A stretch of DNA of 64,000 nucleotides, taken from positions 4,216,001-4,280,000 of the forward strand of contig CP086683.1 in assembly GCA_030544685.1 (NCBI GenBank), read 5' to 3'. Numbering within the stretch: the stretch's first letter is position 1; every line of letters starts with the position of its first letter. The notes beneath the pieces are model-generated. The model had not been told where the DNA came from and made no database searches. It saw only the letters and a program-made list of their open reading frames with translations. The position numbers and the translations under genes are program-made. Source of the stretch: Pseudomonas sp. B21_DOA (GTDB taxonomy: Bacteria; Pseudomonadota; Gammaproteobacteria; Pseudomonadales; Pseudomonadaceae). Shown in pieces: positions 19,822 through 29,698 of this stretch.

Positions 19822-20048
19822 GTAGCTAGCACGGACCGTCGGACAGCCGCACCAAATTGATACAAATAGTCATTGTTGTTACATGGCGACAACATCAGGA
19901 TTTACTCTTGTCGCATTAACTACTACAATTTTTTCAACCTGAGCCAGACTGGCAGGTGAGCCAATTATCACCGAGTCGCTTCCAGGCGGCTGGCTTATAG
20001 CTTTGTTTGCGGTTGGTATCAGCCAAACACACTATTGGAGTAAAGATA

Positions 20049-20414
20049 TTGTCCAGACTCGCTGAATTTCGCGCAGCTGAAAAGGCCCTTCAGGAACAGC
20101 TCAAACAGCTGGAATCGCTGAAGAATGATGCCGGGCTCAAGAAAGAAATCGAATTCGAAGAAAAGCTCCAGGGACTGATGAAAACCTATGGCAAAGGCCT
20201 GAAAGACATCATCGCCATCCTCGATCCAAACCCGGCGAAGTCCGGTCTGCAGCAGTCCGCAGCGCCGAAGACCCGTCGCGCTCGCGTGGTCAAGGTTTAC
20301 CAGAATCCGCACACTGGCGAGCTGATCGAAACCAAAGGTGGCAACCATCGCGGTCTGAAAGCCTGGAAAGAACAGTACGGTGCCTCCACCGTTGATTCGT
20401 GGTTGCGCGGTTAA
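20049..20414 (+). CDS. mvaV: MvaT/MvaV-family H-NS-like nucleoid protein
   Basis: A 121-residue xenogeneic silencer. The N-terminal half is a charged coiled coil for oligomerisation (LAEFRAAEKALQEQLKQLESLK). The C-terminal half is the AT-rich DNA-binding domain with KVYQNPHTGELIETKGGNHRGLKAWKEQYG, split here as VYQNPHTGELIETKGGN and RGLKAWKEQYG. The TTG start at 20049 gives the family start MSRLAEF and follows GGAG; the longer ATG-less reading from 20007 is rejected. It resembles MvaV more than MvaT as I recall them, but the paralogue assignment is not certain. Monocistronic, with a terminator directly after. Confidence 0.88.
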   Translation: MSRLAEFRAAEKALQEQLKQLESLKNDAGLKKEIEFEEKLQGLMKTYGKGLKDIIAILDPNPAKSGLQQSAAPKTRRARVVKVYQNPHTGELIETKGGNHRGLKAWKEQYGASTVDSWLRG

Positions 20415-20430
20415 TCTGACGTCAACAAAA

Positions 20431-20457
20431 AAGCCCTGCTCGATGCAGGGCTTTTTT
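20431..20457 (+). terminator. Rho-independent terminator after mvaV
   Basis: Stem AAGCCCTGC / GCAGGGCTT with a TCGAT loop and a following T run. Confidence 0.95.
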
Positions 20458-20631
20458 ATTGACAATATCTAACAAATGAAATGATTTTCATCAAACAAGT
20501 TCGAGATCTGTGTAACGTTGCTGAATCATCACACCTAAACATTTTGCTGCTTCATGTTGCGCCGAGCAAGGGATCCAACTTTGTGCTTAATCCTTTCCGG
20601 CAATCAAGCAATCGCTAGTTAGTACGAACGT

Positions 20632-21147
20632 TTATAGTTTCAAGCTGTTGCGCGCCGCCTGTATGTCGTCGGCGCTTGCCTTATAAACGTCGGCCTGGCC
20701 GGCGTAAGAAAGTACATAAGCCTTGTCTGTTTCCACGGCTACTACCAATGTTTGGGATAAAACGTGTCGACCGTTTTCGGTCACCGTGCAGGTTGTCTCC
20801 AAGCCAGTCAATGAAGCCAGTGCCGCCGGATGAATTCGGTTGCAGACGCTCTGATAGCCGCTACGAAAGAAATCCTTTTGGATGGATGTGCGCATCTCCT
20901 GCAGCACGCCTTGCAAATTGACCTGATGCCCCGCCTCTACTTGGGTCGTGGTCAACTCCATCACCATTACCTGATTACCGTCGGCATCGTGTTTCACCGC
21001 TCTTTGTCGCGAGACTGGCGGCGCGGTGTCTGGCAACGCCTCGATCTCCCAGCCCGCCGGCCAAATGATGCTGGGTTCGGCCATGACAGGGAAAGCCACA
21101 GCCGACAAGGCAAAACAAACAAACACGGAATTAAACAGTCGGATCAT
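20632..21147 (-). CDS. Exported protein, DUF4946-like, unknown function
   Basis: A 171-residue protein with a signal peptide ([20 protein letters not shown], cleavage likely after VMA). The mature part has [16 protein letters not shown] at its start and two Cys, in YQSVCNRI and LETTCTVTE, that could pair in the periplasm. The ATG at 21147 is chosen because it begins the signal peptide; a GTG at 21159 is possible. It resembles the Pseudomonas DUF4946 family. No neighbour suggests a role. Confidence 0.75.
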   Translation of the reverse strand: MIRLFNSVFVCFALSAVAFPVMAEPSIIWPAGWEIEALPDTAPPVSRQRAVKHDADGNQVMVMELTTTQVEAGHQVNLQGVLQEMRTSIQKDFFRSGYQSVCNRIHPAALASLTGLETTCTVTENGRHVLSQTLVVAVETDKAYVLSYAGQADVYKASADDIQAARNSLKL

Positions 21148-21284
21148 TGCCGGACGCACTCGTAGACAGAAGGCAAAGTCTGAGCCCCGCCCTCGCGCAG
21201 GGCAAGCCCGCGTTGCATTTGGCGATGCCGGCCGGCATGCGTATCATTGCGCCCATTCACTCGCCCATTGTTATTGGAGGGCCC

Positions 21285-21806
21285 ATGAGCCTCAACGAAC
21301 TGAACACTTTTCCAGGCGTGACTGCCACGCCAGACAGCGCAACCCGCAACTTCGTGTTCAACCACACCATGCTGCGCGTGAAGGACATCACCAAGTCGCT
21401 GGATTTCTACACCCGTGTGCTGGGTTTCTCGCTGGTCGAGAAGCGTGATTTCCCGGAAGCCGAGTTCAGTCTGTACTTCCTCGCACTGGTCGATAAAGCG
21501 CAAATCCCGGCCGATGCCGCTGCGCGTACCGAGTGGATGAAGTCGATCCCCGGCATTCTCGAACTGACCCACAACCACGGCACCGAAAACGATGCCGACT
21601 TCGCCTATCACAACGGCAACACCGACCCGCGCGGCTTCGGCCACATCTGCATCTCTGTGCCGGATATCGTCGCTGCATGTGCACGCTTTGAAGAGTTGGG
21701 CTGTGATTTCCAGAAGCGTCTGACCGATGGCCGGATGAAGAGCCTGGCGTTCATCAAGGATCCGGATGGCTACTGGGTCGAAATCATTCAGCCTGCGCCG
21801 CTGTAA
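21285..21806 (+). CDS. gloA: Lactoylglutathione lyase (glyoxalase I)
   Basis: A 173-residue glyoxalase I, which isomerises the hemithioacetal of methylglyoxal and glutathione to S-lactoylglutathione. It has two beta-alpha-beta-beta-beta units: [20 protein letters not shown] at the start and [12 protein letters not shown] in the second. Metal-ligand positions are His (FNHTML), Glu (ILELTHNHG), His (GFGHI) and Glu (YWVEII). This is the longer, zinc-type (human/yeast-like) form. TTGGAGG precedes the ATG at 21285; the longer reading from 21147 is rejected. Confidence 0.95.
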   Translation: MSLNELNTFPGVTATPDSATRNFVFNHTMLRVKDITKSLDFYTRVLGFSLVEKRDFPEAEFSLYFLALVDKAQIPADAAARTEWMKSIPGILELTHNHGTENDADFAYHNGNTDPRGFGHICISVPDIVAACARFEELGCDFQKRLTDGRMKSLAFIKDPDGYWVEIIQPAPL

Positions 21807-21824
21807 CTGACGATATAAATCCAT

Positions 21825-21916
21825 TGTGGGAGCGAGCCTGCTCGCGAAGGCGTCCGTTCAGCCAACGTATCGTTGAATGACAATCCGCTTTCGCGAGCAG
21901 GCTCACTCCTACACAT
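21825..21916. repeat. REP inverted pair after gloA
   Basis: GTGGGAGCGAGCCTGCTCGC and a slightly degenerate complement (GCGAGCAGGCTCACTCC) are separated by about 45 bases. Confidence 0.88.
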
Positions 21917-21934
21917 GGATTTGTGCCAGGCATA

Positions 21935-21964
21935 AAAAAACCCATGATCGCTCATGGGTTTTTT
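21935..21964. terminator. Bidirectional terminator between gloA and ahpF
   Basis: Stem ACCCATGA / TCATGGGT with a TCGC loop, flanked by A and T runs. It serves both convergent genes. Confidence 0.93.
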
Positions 21965-21981
21965 CATTTCAGGCCTGAGGC

Positions 21982-23544
21982 TTACGCCGGTGCCGAAGTC
22001 CGGATCAAGTGATCGAACGCACTCAGCGAAGCCTTGGCGCCCTCGCCCACTGCGATCACGATCTGCTTGTACGGCACAGTCGTCACGTCACCTGCTGCGA
22101 AGATCCCCGGAATCGAAGTCTCGCCACGGTTGTCGACAATGATCTCGCCGCGCGGCGACAGCTCGATGGTGCCCTTCAGCCAATCGGTGTTCGGCAGCAG
22201 ACCGATCTGTACGAAGATGCCTTCCAGCTCAACCGCGCGCAATTCCTCAGTCGTGCGGTCCTTGTAGCGCAGACCGTTGACCTTCTCGCCATTGCCGGTG
22301 ACTTCAGTGGTTTGCGCACTGGTGATCACGGTGACGTTCGGCAGGCTGTGCAGCTTGCGCTGCAACACGGCGTCGGCACGCAGTTGTACGTCGAATTCCA
22401 GCAGCGTTACGTGCGACACGATACCGGCCAGATCGATGGCTGCTTCAACGCCGGAGTTACCGCCGCCGATCACCGCCACGCGCTTGCCCTTGAACAGCGG
22501 GCCATCGCAGTGCGGGCAATACGCCACGCCCTTGTTGCGGTACTCCTGCTCGCCCGGGACGTTCATTTCGCGCCAGCGTGCGCCGGTCGCAAGAATCACG
22601 CTTTTGGCTTTCAAAGTTGCGCCACTGGCGAAGTGGACTTCGTGCAGCTCGCCGTTCTTGCCCGGGATCAGCTTGTCGGCACGTTGCAGGTTCATGATGT
22701 CGACGTCGTACTGCTTGACGTGTTCTTCCAGCGCCGTGGCCAGTTTCGGCCCTTCGGTTTCCTGCACGGAAATGAAGTTCTCGATGGCCATGGTATCGAG
22801 CACCTGACCGCCAAAGCGTTCAGCCGCGACACCGGTGCGGATGCCTTTACGTGCGGCATAAATAGCCGCCGAAGCACCGGCCGGGCCACCACCAACGACC
22901 AGCACATCAAAGGCATCCTTGGCGCTGATCTTCTCGGCCTGACGCACGATGGCGCCGGTGTCGAGTTTGGCGAGAATTTCTTCCAGGCCCATGCGGCCCT
23001 GGCCGAAGTTTTCACCGTTCAGGTAGATGCTCGGTACGGCCATGATCTTGCGATCGTTGACTTCGTCCTGGAACAGCGCGCCGTCGATGGCGACGTGGCG
23101 AATGTTCGGGTTGAGCACGGCCATCAGGTTCAGCGCCTGGACGACGTCCGGGCAGTTCTGGCAAGACAGCGAGAAGTAAGTCTCGAAGGTGAATTCGCCT
23201 TTGAGCGAGCGAATCTGCTCTATCACTTCAGCACTGGCTTTCGATGGGTGGCCACCGACTTGCAGCAGCGCCAACACCAGCGAGGTGAATTCGTGGCCCA
23301 TTGGAATGCCGGCGAAACGCAGGCTGATGTCGGCTCCAGGGCGATTGATCGAGAACGATGGCTTGCGGGCATCGTCACCGCTGTCGATCAGGGTAATTTG
23401 GCTCGAAAGACTGGCAACGTCTTTCAGCAGGTCCAGCATTTCACGGGATTTCGCACCGTCGTCGAGGGATGCAACGATCTCGATCGGTTGGGTGACCCGT
23501 TCCAGGTACGATTTCAACTGGGCTTTAAGATTGGCGTCCAACAT
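21982..23544 (-). CDS. ahpF: AhpF, alkyl hydroperoxide reductase flavoprotein subunit
   Basis: A 520-residue NADH:AhpC disulfide reductase. The N-terminal double thioredoxin-fold domain carries the Cys128-Cys131 pair (SCQNC), and the thioredoxin-reductase-like body has [14 protein letters not shown] (FAD), the redox Cys343-Cys346 pair (CPHC), [14 protein letters not shown] (NADH) and [15 protein letters not shown]. It passes electrons from NADH to AhpC in the cytoplasm. ATG 23544 gives the family start [10 protein letters not shown]. It lies downstream of ahpC on the same strand, with a hairpin terminator between them that would lower ahpF relative to ahpC. Confidence 0.97.
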   Translation of the reverse strand: MLDANLKAQLKSYLERVTQPIEIVASLDDGAKSREMLDLLKDVASLSSQITLIDSGDDARKPSFSINRPGADISLRFAGIPMGHEFTSLVLALLQVGGHPSKASAEVIEQIRSLKGEFTFETYFSLSCQNCPDVVQALNLMAVLNPNIRHVAIDGALFQDEVNDRKIMAVPSIYLNGENFGQGRMGLEEILAKLDTGAIVRQAEKISAKDAFDVLVVGGGPAGASAAIYAARKGIRTGVAAERFGGQVLDTMAIENFISVQETEGPKLATALEEHVKQYDVDIMNLQRADKLIPGKNGELHEVHFASGATLKAKSVILATGARWREMNVPGEQEYRNKGVAYCPHCDGPLFKGKRVAVIGGGNSGVEAAIDLAGIVSHVTLLEFDVQLRADAVLQRKLHSLPNVTVITSAQTTEVTGNGEKVNGLRYKDRTTEELRAVELEGIFVQIGLLPNTDWLKGTIELSPRGEIIVDNRGETSIPGIFAAGDVTTVPYKQIVIAVGEGAKASLSAFDHLIRTSAPA

Positions 23545-23573
23545 ACGGGCGATTTCCTTTATTTGAGGCGAAA

Positions 23574-23607
23574 AAAGCCCGAGCGAATCTCGCCCGGGCA
23601 TTTTTAT
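23574..23607 (-). terminator. Hairpin terminator/attenuator between ahpC and ahpF
   Basis: Read on the minus strand, GCCCGGGCGA / TCGCTCGGGC form a stem with one mismatch, followed by six T. Partial read-through would give more AhpC than AhpF, as the peroxidase system needs. Confidence 0.8.
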
Positions 23608-23666
23608 TGGGCGGTGCAGCTAACTTAAGAAGGTGCGGCGTGCCGCCTGCGTTGCATGTCACAGAC

Positions 23667-24230
23667 TTAGATCTTGCCGACCAGGTCCAGCGACGGAGCC
23701 AGAGTGGCCTCGCCTTCTTTCCACTTGGCCGGGCAAACTTCGCCTGGGTGTGCAGCGACGTACTGAGCAGCCTTGATTTTGCGCAGCAGCTCGGAAGCGT
23801 CACGGCCAACGCCGCCATCGTTCAGTTCAACGATTTTGATCTGGCCTTCAGGGTTGATCACGAAGGTGCCACGGTCAGCCAGACCAGCTTCTTCGATCAG
23901 CACGTCGAAGTTGCGCGAGATGACGTGGGTCGGGTCGCCGATCATGGTGTATTCGATTTTGCCGATGGCTGGCGAAGTGTTGTGCCAGGCAGCGTGAGCA
24001 AAGTGGGTGTCGGTCGAAACGCTGTAGATTTCCACGCCCAGCTTCTTGAACTCAGCGTAGTTATCGGCCAGGTCTTCCAGCTCGGTTGGGCACACGAAGG
24101 TGAAGTCGGCTGGGTAGAAGAACACAACGGACCACTTGCCTTTCAAGTCAGCATCCGAGACTTGAACGAAGTCGCCGTTTTTGAACGCGGTAGCTTTGAA
24201 CGGTTTTACTTGGCTGTTGATGATAGGCAT
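23667..24230 (-). CDS. ahpC: AhpC, typical 2-Cys peroxiredoxin
   Basis: A 187-residue alkyl hydroperoxide reductase subunit C. The peroxidatic Cys47 is in [13 protein letters not shown] and the resolving Cys166 in [10 protein letters not shown]; the C-terminal tail is the AhpC1 type (bacterial, AhpF-dependent). It reduces hydrogen peroxide and organic peroxides with AhpF. The ribosome site GGAGAG lies just before the ATG. Confidence 0.97.
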   Translation of the reverse strand: MPIINSQVKPFKATAFKNGDFVQVSDADLKGKWSVVFFYPADFTFVCPTELEDLADNYAEFKKLGVEIYSVSTDTHFAHAAWHNTSPAIGKIEYTMIGDPTHVISRNFDVLIEEAGLADRGTFVINPEGQIKIVELNDGGVGRDASELLRKIKAAQYVAAHPGEVCPAKWKEGEATLAPSLDLVGKI

Positions 24231-24331
24231 CGATGACTCTCCGTCAGGGGTTATGAAGTTGATGGGTGAATCCTACCCACTCACTCGACGGAAGGCTCAT
24301 TGGCAAACCTGATACTGCTGATTTGTTTTCG

Positions 24332-24354
24332 CTATTAGCTGGCTGTATTAATAG
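24332..24354. promoter_or_regulatory. Inverted repeat CTATTA-N11-TAATAG upstream of ahpC
   Basis: A perfect 6-base inverted repeat, 101 bp before the ahpC ATG and just past the integrase stop. The half-sites contain CTAT/ATAG as in OxyR sites, but the spacing differs from the standard ATAG-N7-CTAT unit, so OxyR binding is only a possibility. Confidence 0.3.
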
Positions 24355-24367
24355 AAGAAAACGATCT

Positions 24368-25306
24368 CTACGGTTGATCCGGTTTATCCATAATCCGAGC
24401 CATTCCCTGGAATGGGCTGACCTCAACATAGCGCATGGCGGATTTCATGTCTTTCCAGCCGACGTAACTCATCAGCGATTTAAGATCCCAGCCGCTTTGA
24501 TGCGCCCAAGTGGCAAAGCCACGCCGCAGCGAATGACTGGTGTAGTTCGCGGCGGCAATCCCGGCGCGCTGCAACGCCTGGCGCAACAAGGGAATGATGC
24601 TGTTGGCGTGCAAGCCCTCCTCGCTCAGATTGCCCCAACGATCAATGCTGCGGAATACCGCGCCGCGTACCAGCGCGGCCTCGGTGATCCAGTCGATGTA
24701 AGCCTGCACCGGACACAGCTTGAGCAGCGCCGGGGCCTGATAGGTCTGCCCGAGGTTTTCCCGGTCGCCCTTGCTGCGCGGCAAATACAAAGTGATGCCC
24801 TTGCCAGCACTCGCCTGCACATGCTCGATCTGCAAACGACATAACTCATCGCTGCGAAAGCCGCGCCAGAAGCCCAGCAAAATCAGCGCGCGGTCCCGAT
24901 AAGCCTTGAGCAAGGTCGGGCGATCCTGTTCTTGCCGCGCGGTGTGCGCTTCCTGCTCCAACCAATCGATCACGCGTTGCAAATCCTGCAGTTGCAACGG
25001 CTCGGCCTGTTTTTCCTGTGCCGGATGCAGAGCACGAATGCCCTTGAACACCTTGCGCACCACTGGCGCCTTTGTCGGATCGGCAAAACCCTGACTGTTG
25101 TGCCACTGCGCCAGTGCCGACAGACGCAGCTTCAGAGTGTTGATCGACAGCACGCCAGCGTGCTCCACCAGATAGCGCGCAACGCTGTCGGCAGTAGCCG
25201 GGAGAAATCCGCCCCACGTTACCTCGAAGTGCTCAATGGCCATGCGATAGCTGCGGCGGGTGTTGTCCCGCGTGGCGGCTTGCAGATATCGATCGATGTC
25301 ACTCAT
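24368..25306 (-). CDS. Tyrosine recombinase (phage-integrase family)
   Basis: A 312-residue site-specific recombinase with an N-terminal SAM-like core-binding domain (residues 1-95) and a catalytic domain. Catalytic residues: Arg151 in GFRSDELCRL, Lys near 179 (RSKG), His258 and Arg261 in HSLRRGFATWAHQSG, Trp284 replacing the usual second His (YVGWKD), and Tyr293 in MRYVEVSP. All needed positions appear present. It is divergent from the KfrA-like gene 177 bp away. No prophage, transposon end or att repeat is visible nearby, so it looks like a resident gene pair and not the integrase of an element in this window. Confidence 0.88.
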   Translation of the reverse strand: MSDIDRYLQAATRDNTRRSYRMAIEHFEVTWGGFLPATADSVARYLVEHAGVLSINTLKLRLSALAQWHNSQGFADPTKAPVVRKVFKGIRALHPAQEKQAEPLQLQDLQRVIDWLEQEAHTARQEQDRPTLLKAYRDRALILLGFWRGFRSDELCRLQIEHVQASAGKGITLYLPRSKGDRENLGQTYQAPALLKLCPVQAYIDWITEAALVRGAVFRSIDRWGNLSEEGLHANSIIPLLRQALQRAGIAAANYTSHSLRRGFATWAHQSGWDLKSLMSYVGWKDMKSAMRYVEVSPFQGMARIMDKPDQP

Positions 25307-25438
25307 GGGCAGTTTTCTCGCTGGCGTACGGGTTCAGACATGCAGAGGCGCATTTTGCCGCCTGACATTGGGTAATACCAGTATATCCCGCCTGTTTTAT
25401 TTCAAATGTTTACCTATATTTTCAGCATGGTACACTGC

Positions 25439-25465
25439 GTACTTTAGTGGCATGTACCACAGTAC
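25439..25465. promoter_or_regulatory. Interrupted palindrome in the integrase/kfrA-like divergent promoter
   Basis: The arms GTACT-tta-GTGG and CCAC-AGTAC are separated by CATGTA. A further GTAC lies at 25430. The site is 18 bp before the KfrA-like ATG and overlaps its probable promoter. KfrA proteins are known to bind an operator in their own promoter, so this is a good candidate for autoregulation and for control of the integrase. Confidence 0.5.
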
Positions 25466-25483
25466 GTAACCGTAGGAGTTCAC

Positions 25484-26500
25484 ATGGCCCGTGGCGGCAT
25501 TACCAAAGCACTGGTGCAAATCGCGCGCACAGCGATCCTGGCTCGCGGCGAACACCCAAGCATCGATGCAGTACGCATCGAAATGGGCAACACCGGCTCG
25601 AAAACCACGATCCATCGCTATCTGAAAGAACTGGATGACGGCGCCCAACCAATAGAAGCATCAGCAGAGCCGATCGATGACGAACTGACCGCTCTGGTTT
25701 CTCGCCTCGCCCAGCGCCTGAAAGAACAGGCTCAGGAGCCCATCGAGCAAGCCCGCGAACAGTTCGAGGAGCAACGCGAAGCACTGGAAGCCGAGCTGAA
25801 ACAGGTTCGCCAGGCGCTGGAAAAACTCGAACACGACCACGACATTCAGGGCGCCGCCCTGCAACGCGAATCCGAAGCGCTGAGCAACACCCGCTCGATG
25901 CTGCAGACCGAACAGACGCGCAACGCCGGTCTCAACCAGGCATTGGCCGACTTTGAATTGCGCTTGCAGGACAAGGACGAGCAGATCCGCTCACTGGAAG
26001 AAAAACACCTGCACGCACGCGATGCGCTGGAGCATTACCGCAACGCGACCAAGGAACAGCGCGAGCAGGAACAAGCCCGCCATGAGGGGCAAATCCAGCA
26101 GATCCAGGCCGAACTGCGTCAAGCGCAGCAGAGTGCGCTGGTGCGTCAGGATGAGATCACTCAGCTGCACCGCGACAACGAACGCCTGCTTACCGAAAAC
26201 CGTGGCACCCAGCGCGAGCTGAACTTGTTGCAGGATCAGCTCAAGCAGAGCAATCAGCGTCAGGATCAATTGCTTGAGCAGGCGACGCGCATGGACAGCG
26301 AGCGCACCCTCCTCCAGGAACGTTTGCGCGTGGCGACACTGGAAAGCCAGGCACTCAAGCAGAGCGTAGACGAGCAGACGCAGCTCAATCAGTCACTGGA
26401 AAAGGAATTGCTCAAAGCACAGGCGAGCCTTGAGGACAGCCAGCGTCTGGCGGCTGCCGTTGCGGCAGCCCCAGATTCGGCCAAAGCGAAAGCCCCTTAA
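25484..26500 (+). CDS. KfrA-type DNA-binding coiled-coil protein
   Basis: A 338-residue protein. The N-terminal 55 residues ([41 protein letters not shown]) form the helix-turn-helix typical of the plasmid KfrA N-terminal domain. Residues 65 to about 325 are one long, highly charged coiled coil rich in Gln, Glu, Arg and Leu. KfrA proteins are plasmid-borne regulators with a proposed role in partition; chromosomal copies have no settled role. TAGGAG lies before the ATG. Its stop overlaps the gorA stop on the opposite strand. Confidence 0.85.
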   Translation: MARGGITKALVQIARTAILARGEHPSIDAVRIEMGNTGSKTTIHRYLKELDDGAQPIEASAEPIDDELTALVSRLAQRLKEQAQEPIEQAREQFEEQREALEAELKQVRQALEKLEHDHDIQGAALQRESEALSNTRSMLQTEQTRNAGLNQALADFELRLQDKDEQIRSLEEKHLHARDALEHYRNATKEQREQEQARHEGQIQQIQAELRQAQQSALVRQDEITQLHRDNERLLTENRGTQRELNLLQDQLKQSNQRQDQLLEQATRMDSERTLLQERLRVATLESQALKQSVDEQTQLNQSLEKELLKAQASLEDSQRLAAAVAAAPDSAKAKAP

Positions 26501-27855
26501 GCGCTGACCGGCGTGCGCATGGTGACGAACTCTTCGGCAGCCGTCGGGTGCACCCCGATGGTGTCGTCGAAGTCGCGCTTGGTCGCGCCGGCTTTCAAGG
26601 CGATCGCCAGACCTTGCACAATCTCGCCAGCGTCCGGGCCGACCATGTGGCAGCCAAGCACCTTGTCGGTCTTGGCATCGACTACCAGCTTCATCAGGGT
26701 TTTCTCCTGACAGTCAGTCAGGGTCAGCTTCATCGGCCGGAAGCGACTTTCGAAGATCACCACTTCGTGGCCACATTCGCGCGCTTCTTCTTCGCTCAAA
26801 CCGACTGTGCCGATGTTCGGCAGGCTGAACACGGCGGTCGGGATCATCTTGTAGTCCACCGGGCGGTATTGCTCCGGCTTGAACAGACGCCGCGCCACAG
26901 CCATGCCTTCGGCTAGCGCGACCGGTGTCAGCTGCACGCGACCAATGACGTCGCCCAGCGCCAGAATCGACGGCTCGGTGGTTTGATACTCGTCGTCGAC
27001 TTTGATGAAGCCCTTATCATCGAGCTGAACATCGGTATTTTCCAGGCCCAGATTGTCCAGCATCGGACGCCGACCGGTGGCGTAGAACACGCAATCAGCT
27101 TCGAGTACACGACCATCCTTGAGCGTCGCTTTCAAGCTACCGTCGGCCTGTTTGTCGATGCGTGCGATGTCGGCATTGAATTGCAGATCGAGGCCGCGCT
27201 TGGTCAATTCTTCTTGCAGGTGCTTGCGCACCGCCCCATCGAAACCACGCAGGAACAGATCACCGCGATACAGCAGCGTGGTGTTGGCGCCGAGACCATG
27301 GAAAATCCCAGCAAACTCGACGGCGATATAACCGCCACCCACCACCAGCACACGCTTGGGCAGCTCTTTGAGGAAGAACGCCTCGTTCGAACCGATCGCG
27401 TGCTCGTGCCCCGGGATTTCAGGGATCTGCGGCCAGCCGCCAGTCGCGATCAGGATATTCTTGGCGGTGTAGCGTTCGCCGTTGACCTCAACCTCGTGCG
27501 GCCCAACGATTTTCGCGTGCGCCTCGTGCAGGGTCACGCCGCTGTTGACCAGCAGATTGCGATAAATGCCGTTGAGGCGATTGATCTCGCGATCCTTGTT
27601 GGCGATCAGCGTGGCCCAGTCGAAGTTGGCCTCGCCCAGGTTCCAGCCAAAACCGGACGCCTGCTCGAAGTCCTCGGCAAAGTGCGCGCCGTAGACCAGC
27701 AGCTTTTTCGGCACGCAACCGACGTTGACACAGGTGCCACCCAGGTAACGGCTCTCGGCCACCGCCACTTTCGCCCCGAAGCCGGCGGCAAACCGCGCAG
27801 CTCGCACACCGCCGGAACCGGCACCAATCACATAAAGGTCAAAATCGTAGGCCAT
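26497..27855 (-). CDS. gorA: Glutathione reductase
   Basis: A 452-residue class I pyridine nucleotide-disulfide oxidoreductase. It has the FAD motif [14 protein letters not shown], redox-active Cys42 and Cys47 in [15 protein letters not shown], an NADPH-binding [14 protein letters not shown] and the C-terminal proton-transfer His in [10 protein letters not shown]. It keeps cytosolic glutathione reduced using NADPH. It is convergent with the KfrA-like gene, sharing the stop bases TTAA. Confidence 0.95.
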   Translation of the reverse strand: MAYDFDLYVIGAGSGGVRAARFAAGFGAKVAVAESRYLGGTCVNVGCVPKKLLVYGAHFAEDFEQASGFGWNLGEANFDWATLIANKDREINRLNGIYRNLLVNSGVTLHEAHAKIVGPHEVEVNGERYTAKNILIATGGWPQIPEIPGHEHAIGSNEAFFLKELPKRVLVVGGGYIAVEFAGIFHGLGANTTLLYRGDLFLRGFDGAVRKHLQEELTKRGLDLQFNADIARIDKQADGSLKATLKDGRVLEADCVFYATGRRPMLDNLGLENTDVQLDDKGFIKVDDEYQTTEPSILALGDVIGRVQLTPVALAEGMAVARRLFKPEQYRPVDYKMIPTAVFSLPNIGTVGLSEEEARECGHEVVIFESRFRPMKLTLTDCQEKTLMKLVVDAKTDKVLGCHMVGPDAGEIVQGLAIALKAGATKRDFDDTIGVHPTAAEEFVTMRTPVSA

Positions 27856-27936
27856 TTCTATCTCCTCGGCAGGCCATCAGCATACCCGCAGTCATCCATT
27901 GGGCAAGCACTGCCATCCATATAAGGGCGGAAAATG

Positions 27937-27965
27937 AAAAAGCCACCCGGAGGTGGCTTTCTTTT
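27937..27965 (-). terminator. Rho-independent terminator after galU
   Basis: Stem AAAGCCACC / GGTGGCTTT with a short loop. On the minus strand it is followed by a T-rich run. It lies 20 bp beyond the galU stop. Confidence 0.9.
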
Positions 27966-27984
27966 GCAGACGAGGCAAACGCTA

Positions 27985-28824
27985 TCAGTAAGCTTTGCCA
28001 GTCTTGTAGAAGTTTTCGAAGCAGAAGTTGGTCGCGTCGATGTAGCCTTCAGCGCCACCGCAGTCGAAACGCTTGCCCTTGAACTTGTAGGCCATCACGC
28101 AGCCGTTCTGGGCCTGCTTCATCAGGGCGTCGGTGATCTGGATTTCGCCGCCCTTGCCTGGCTCGGTCTGTTCGATCAGGTCGAAGATGTCCGGGGTCAG
28201 GATGTAGCGACCGATGATCGCCAGGTTCGACGGCGCGTCTTCCGGCTTAGGCTTCTCGACCATGCTGTGTACGCGGTAGATGTCATCGCGGATCATTTCG
28301 CCAGCGATTACGCCGTACTTGTTGGTTTCCTGCGGATCGACTTCCTGGATAGCGACGATCGAGCAGCGGAACTGCTTGTACAGCTTGACCATCTGGGTCA
28401 GCACGCCGTCGCCATCGATGTTGACGCACAGGTCGTCCGCCAGGACCACGGCGAACGGTTCGTCACCGATCAGCGGGCGGCCAGTCAGGATCGCGTGGCC
28501 CAGACCTTTCATTTCGGTCTGACGGGTGTAGGAGAACGAGCACTCGTCCAACAGCTTGCGGATGCCGACCAGGTACTTTTCCTTGTCGGTGCCCTTGATC
28601 TGGTTTTCCAGCTCGTAACTGATGTCGAAGTGGTCTTCCAGAGCACGCTTGCCACGGCCAGTGACGATGGAAATCTCAGTCAGGCCCGCGTCCAGTGCTT
28701 CTTCAACGCCGTACTGGATCAGTGGCTTGTTTACCACCGGCAGCATTTCTTTAGGCATGGCTTTGGTCGCTGGGAGGAAGCGAGTGCCGTAACCGGCTGC
28801 TGGAAACAAGCATTTCTTGATCAT
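27985..28824 (-). CDS. galU: UTP-glucose-1-phosphate uridylyltransferase
   Basis: A 279-residue nucleotidyltransferase making UDP-glucose for LPS and exopolysaccharide synthesis. It has LFPAAGYGTRFLPATKAMPKE at the N-terminus (G-x-G-T-R-x-L-P-x-T-K, split here as AAGYGTRFLP and ATKAMPKEM), the conserved PLIQYGVEEA, FAVVLADDLC, and ALMKQAQNG near the C-terminus. It is a single gene with its own terminator. Confidence 0.96.
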   Translation of the reverse strand: MIKKCLFPAAGYGTRFLPATKAMPKEMLPVVNKPLIQYGVEEALDAGLTEISIVTGRGKRALEDHFDISYELENQIKGTDKEKYLVGIRKLLDECSFSYTRQTEMKGLGHAILTGRPLIGDEPFAVVLADDLCVNIDGDGVLTQMVKLYKQFRCSIVAIQEVDPQETNKYGVIAGEMIRDDIYRVHSMVEKPKPEDAPSNLAIIGRYILTPDIFDLIEQTEPGKGGEIQITDALMKQAQNGCVMAYKFKGKRFDCGGAEGYIDATNFCFENFYKTGKAY

Positions 28825-29082
28825 ATAAGTCCTTGAAAAGGCTGTGTGTACGAGTTTCGAGGCAGTCTAATCAGGCGGCGTGCGCCTTACAATGCCCCGC
28901 GCTGGCTAACCGATGCCAACATAGAGAAATATTCGCGCGGATAGTTCCTTGCGGTTTTTTCAGCGGCGAATTCAGCGTAGCTCAAGATCCGGGCAAACTG
29001 GATCACCATACGCTTATCGGCCCCCAATGCGAGCATTTGCCGCTATCATGGCGGCTTTGAACCAGCGAACGAGAAAGACCAG

Positions 29083-29268
29083 ATGGCTGCGGTAAAAATC
29101 ATCAACGGGTATGTGATCGACAAGAAAGACGGCAAGTGGACGCTGACCACCACCAACGGCGAACACATCGCCGGGCCTTTCGACAGCGAGCAGATGGCGA
29201 CGGATGTCGCCTCGGTGTTCACCGATACACCTGCTTCTTCCAAGCGCCGTGGCAAGGATCAGGACTGA
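29083..29268 (+). CDS. Small conserved protein of unknown function (61 aa)
   Basis: A 61-residue, Lys/Asp-rich protein starting MAAVKIINGYVIDKKDGKW, with no signal or membrane segment and a charged Lys/Arg/Asp C-terminus. GAGAAAG precedes the ATG and a terminator follows the stop, which supports a real gene. I recognise no family. Confidence 0.7.
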   Translation: MAAVKIINGYVIDKKDGKWTLTTTNGEHIAGPFDSEQMATDVASVFTDTPASSKRRGKDQD

Positions 29269-29288
29269 TCCTGTCAGCACTTGCGCCA

Positions 29289-29314
29289 AGCCCTGCCAGC
29301 ACGCAGGGCTTTTT
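29289..29314 (+). terminator. Rho-independent terminator after the 61-aa gene
   Basis: Stem AGCCCTGC / GCAGGGCT with a CAGCAC loop, followed by TTTTG. Confidence 0.9.
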
Positions 29315-29407
29315 GTGCCTTGTTGGCAAACAAGTGGCCAATCGCTATAACCTTTTCATCGCGGCGCTGTCAGAGCATCCAGTCCCCCACTTGAAGATCA
29401 CGCAACC

Positions 29408-29695
29408 ATGAACCTCAACAAACTGCAGCCGCTCTTCGCGGTACTGGTACTCAGCGGCTGTGCCACCTCGCAGCCGACCTATCTGAATAATGGCGAACAA
29501 GGTCTGAGCATCGACTGCTCGGGCGAAGCCAACTCCTGGGCCATGTGCTACGAAAAGGCCGACGCCTCTTGCGCAGGCACCGGTTATCGCATCGTCGGCA
29601 CTGATGGCACACCGGCGCCCAAGGAAGATGACAAAACCCTGGGCGTTGACGTTGGCAATTACAAGACGCGCAACGTCGTGGTTGTCTGCAAGTAA
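29408..29695 (+). CDS. Small lipoprotein, unknown function
   Basis: A 95-residue protein with a lipoprotein signal: hydrophobic FAVLVLSGC with lipobox LSGC, lipidated Cys18. The mature part has Cys in IDCSGEA, AMCYEKA, ASCAGTGY and VVVCK, so two disulfides are possible. LNNGEQGLSIDCSG and GYRIVGTDG resemble small Pseudomonas lipoproteins of unknown role. It is convergent with the next gene, with stops 3 bp apart. Confidence 0.78.
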   Translation: MNLNKLQPLFAVLVLSGCATSQPTYLNNGEQGLSIDCSGEANSWAMCYEKADASCAGTGYRIVGTDGTPAPKEDDKTLGVDVGNYKTRNVVVVCK

Positions 29696-29698
29696 GCC

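Noticed and set aside
22009..23628. 539-residue plus-strand frame antisense to ahpF
   Set aside because: AhpF on the minus strand has all redox and cofactor motifs; the plus-strand product has none and lacks a ribosome site.
24332..24354. Standard OxyR operator upstream of ahpC
   Set aside because: Half-sites resemble CTAT/ATAG, but the spacing does not give the ATAG-N7-CTAT pattern; kept only as an inverted repeat.
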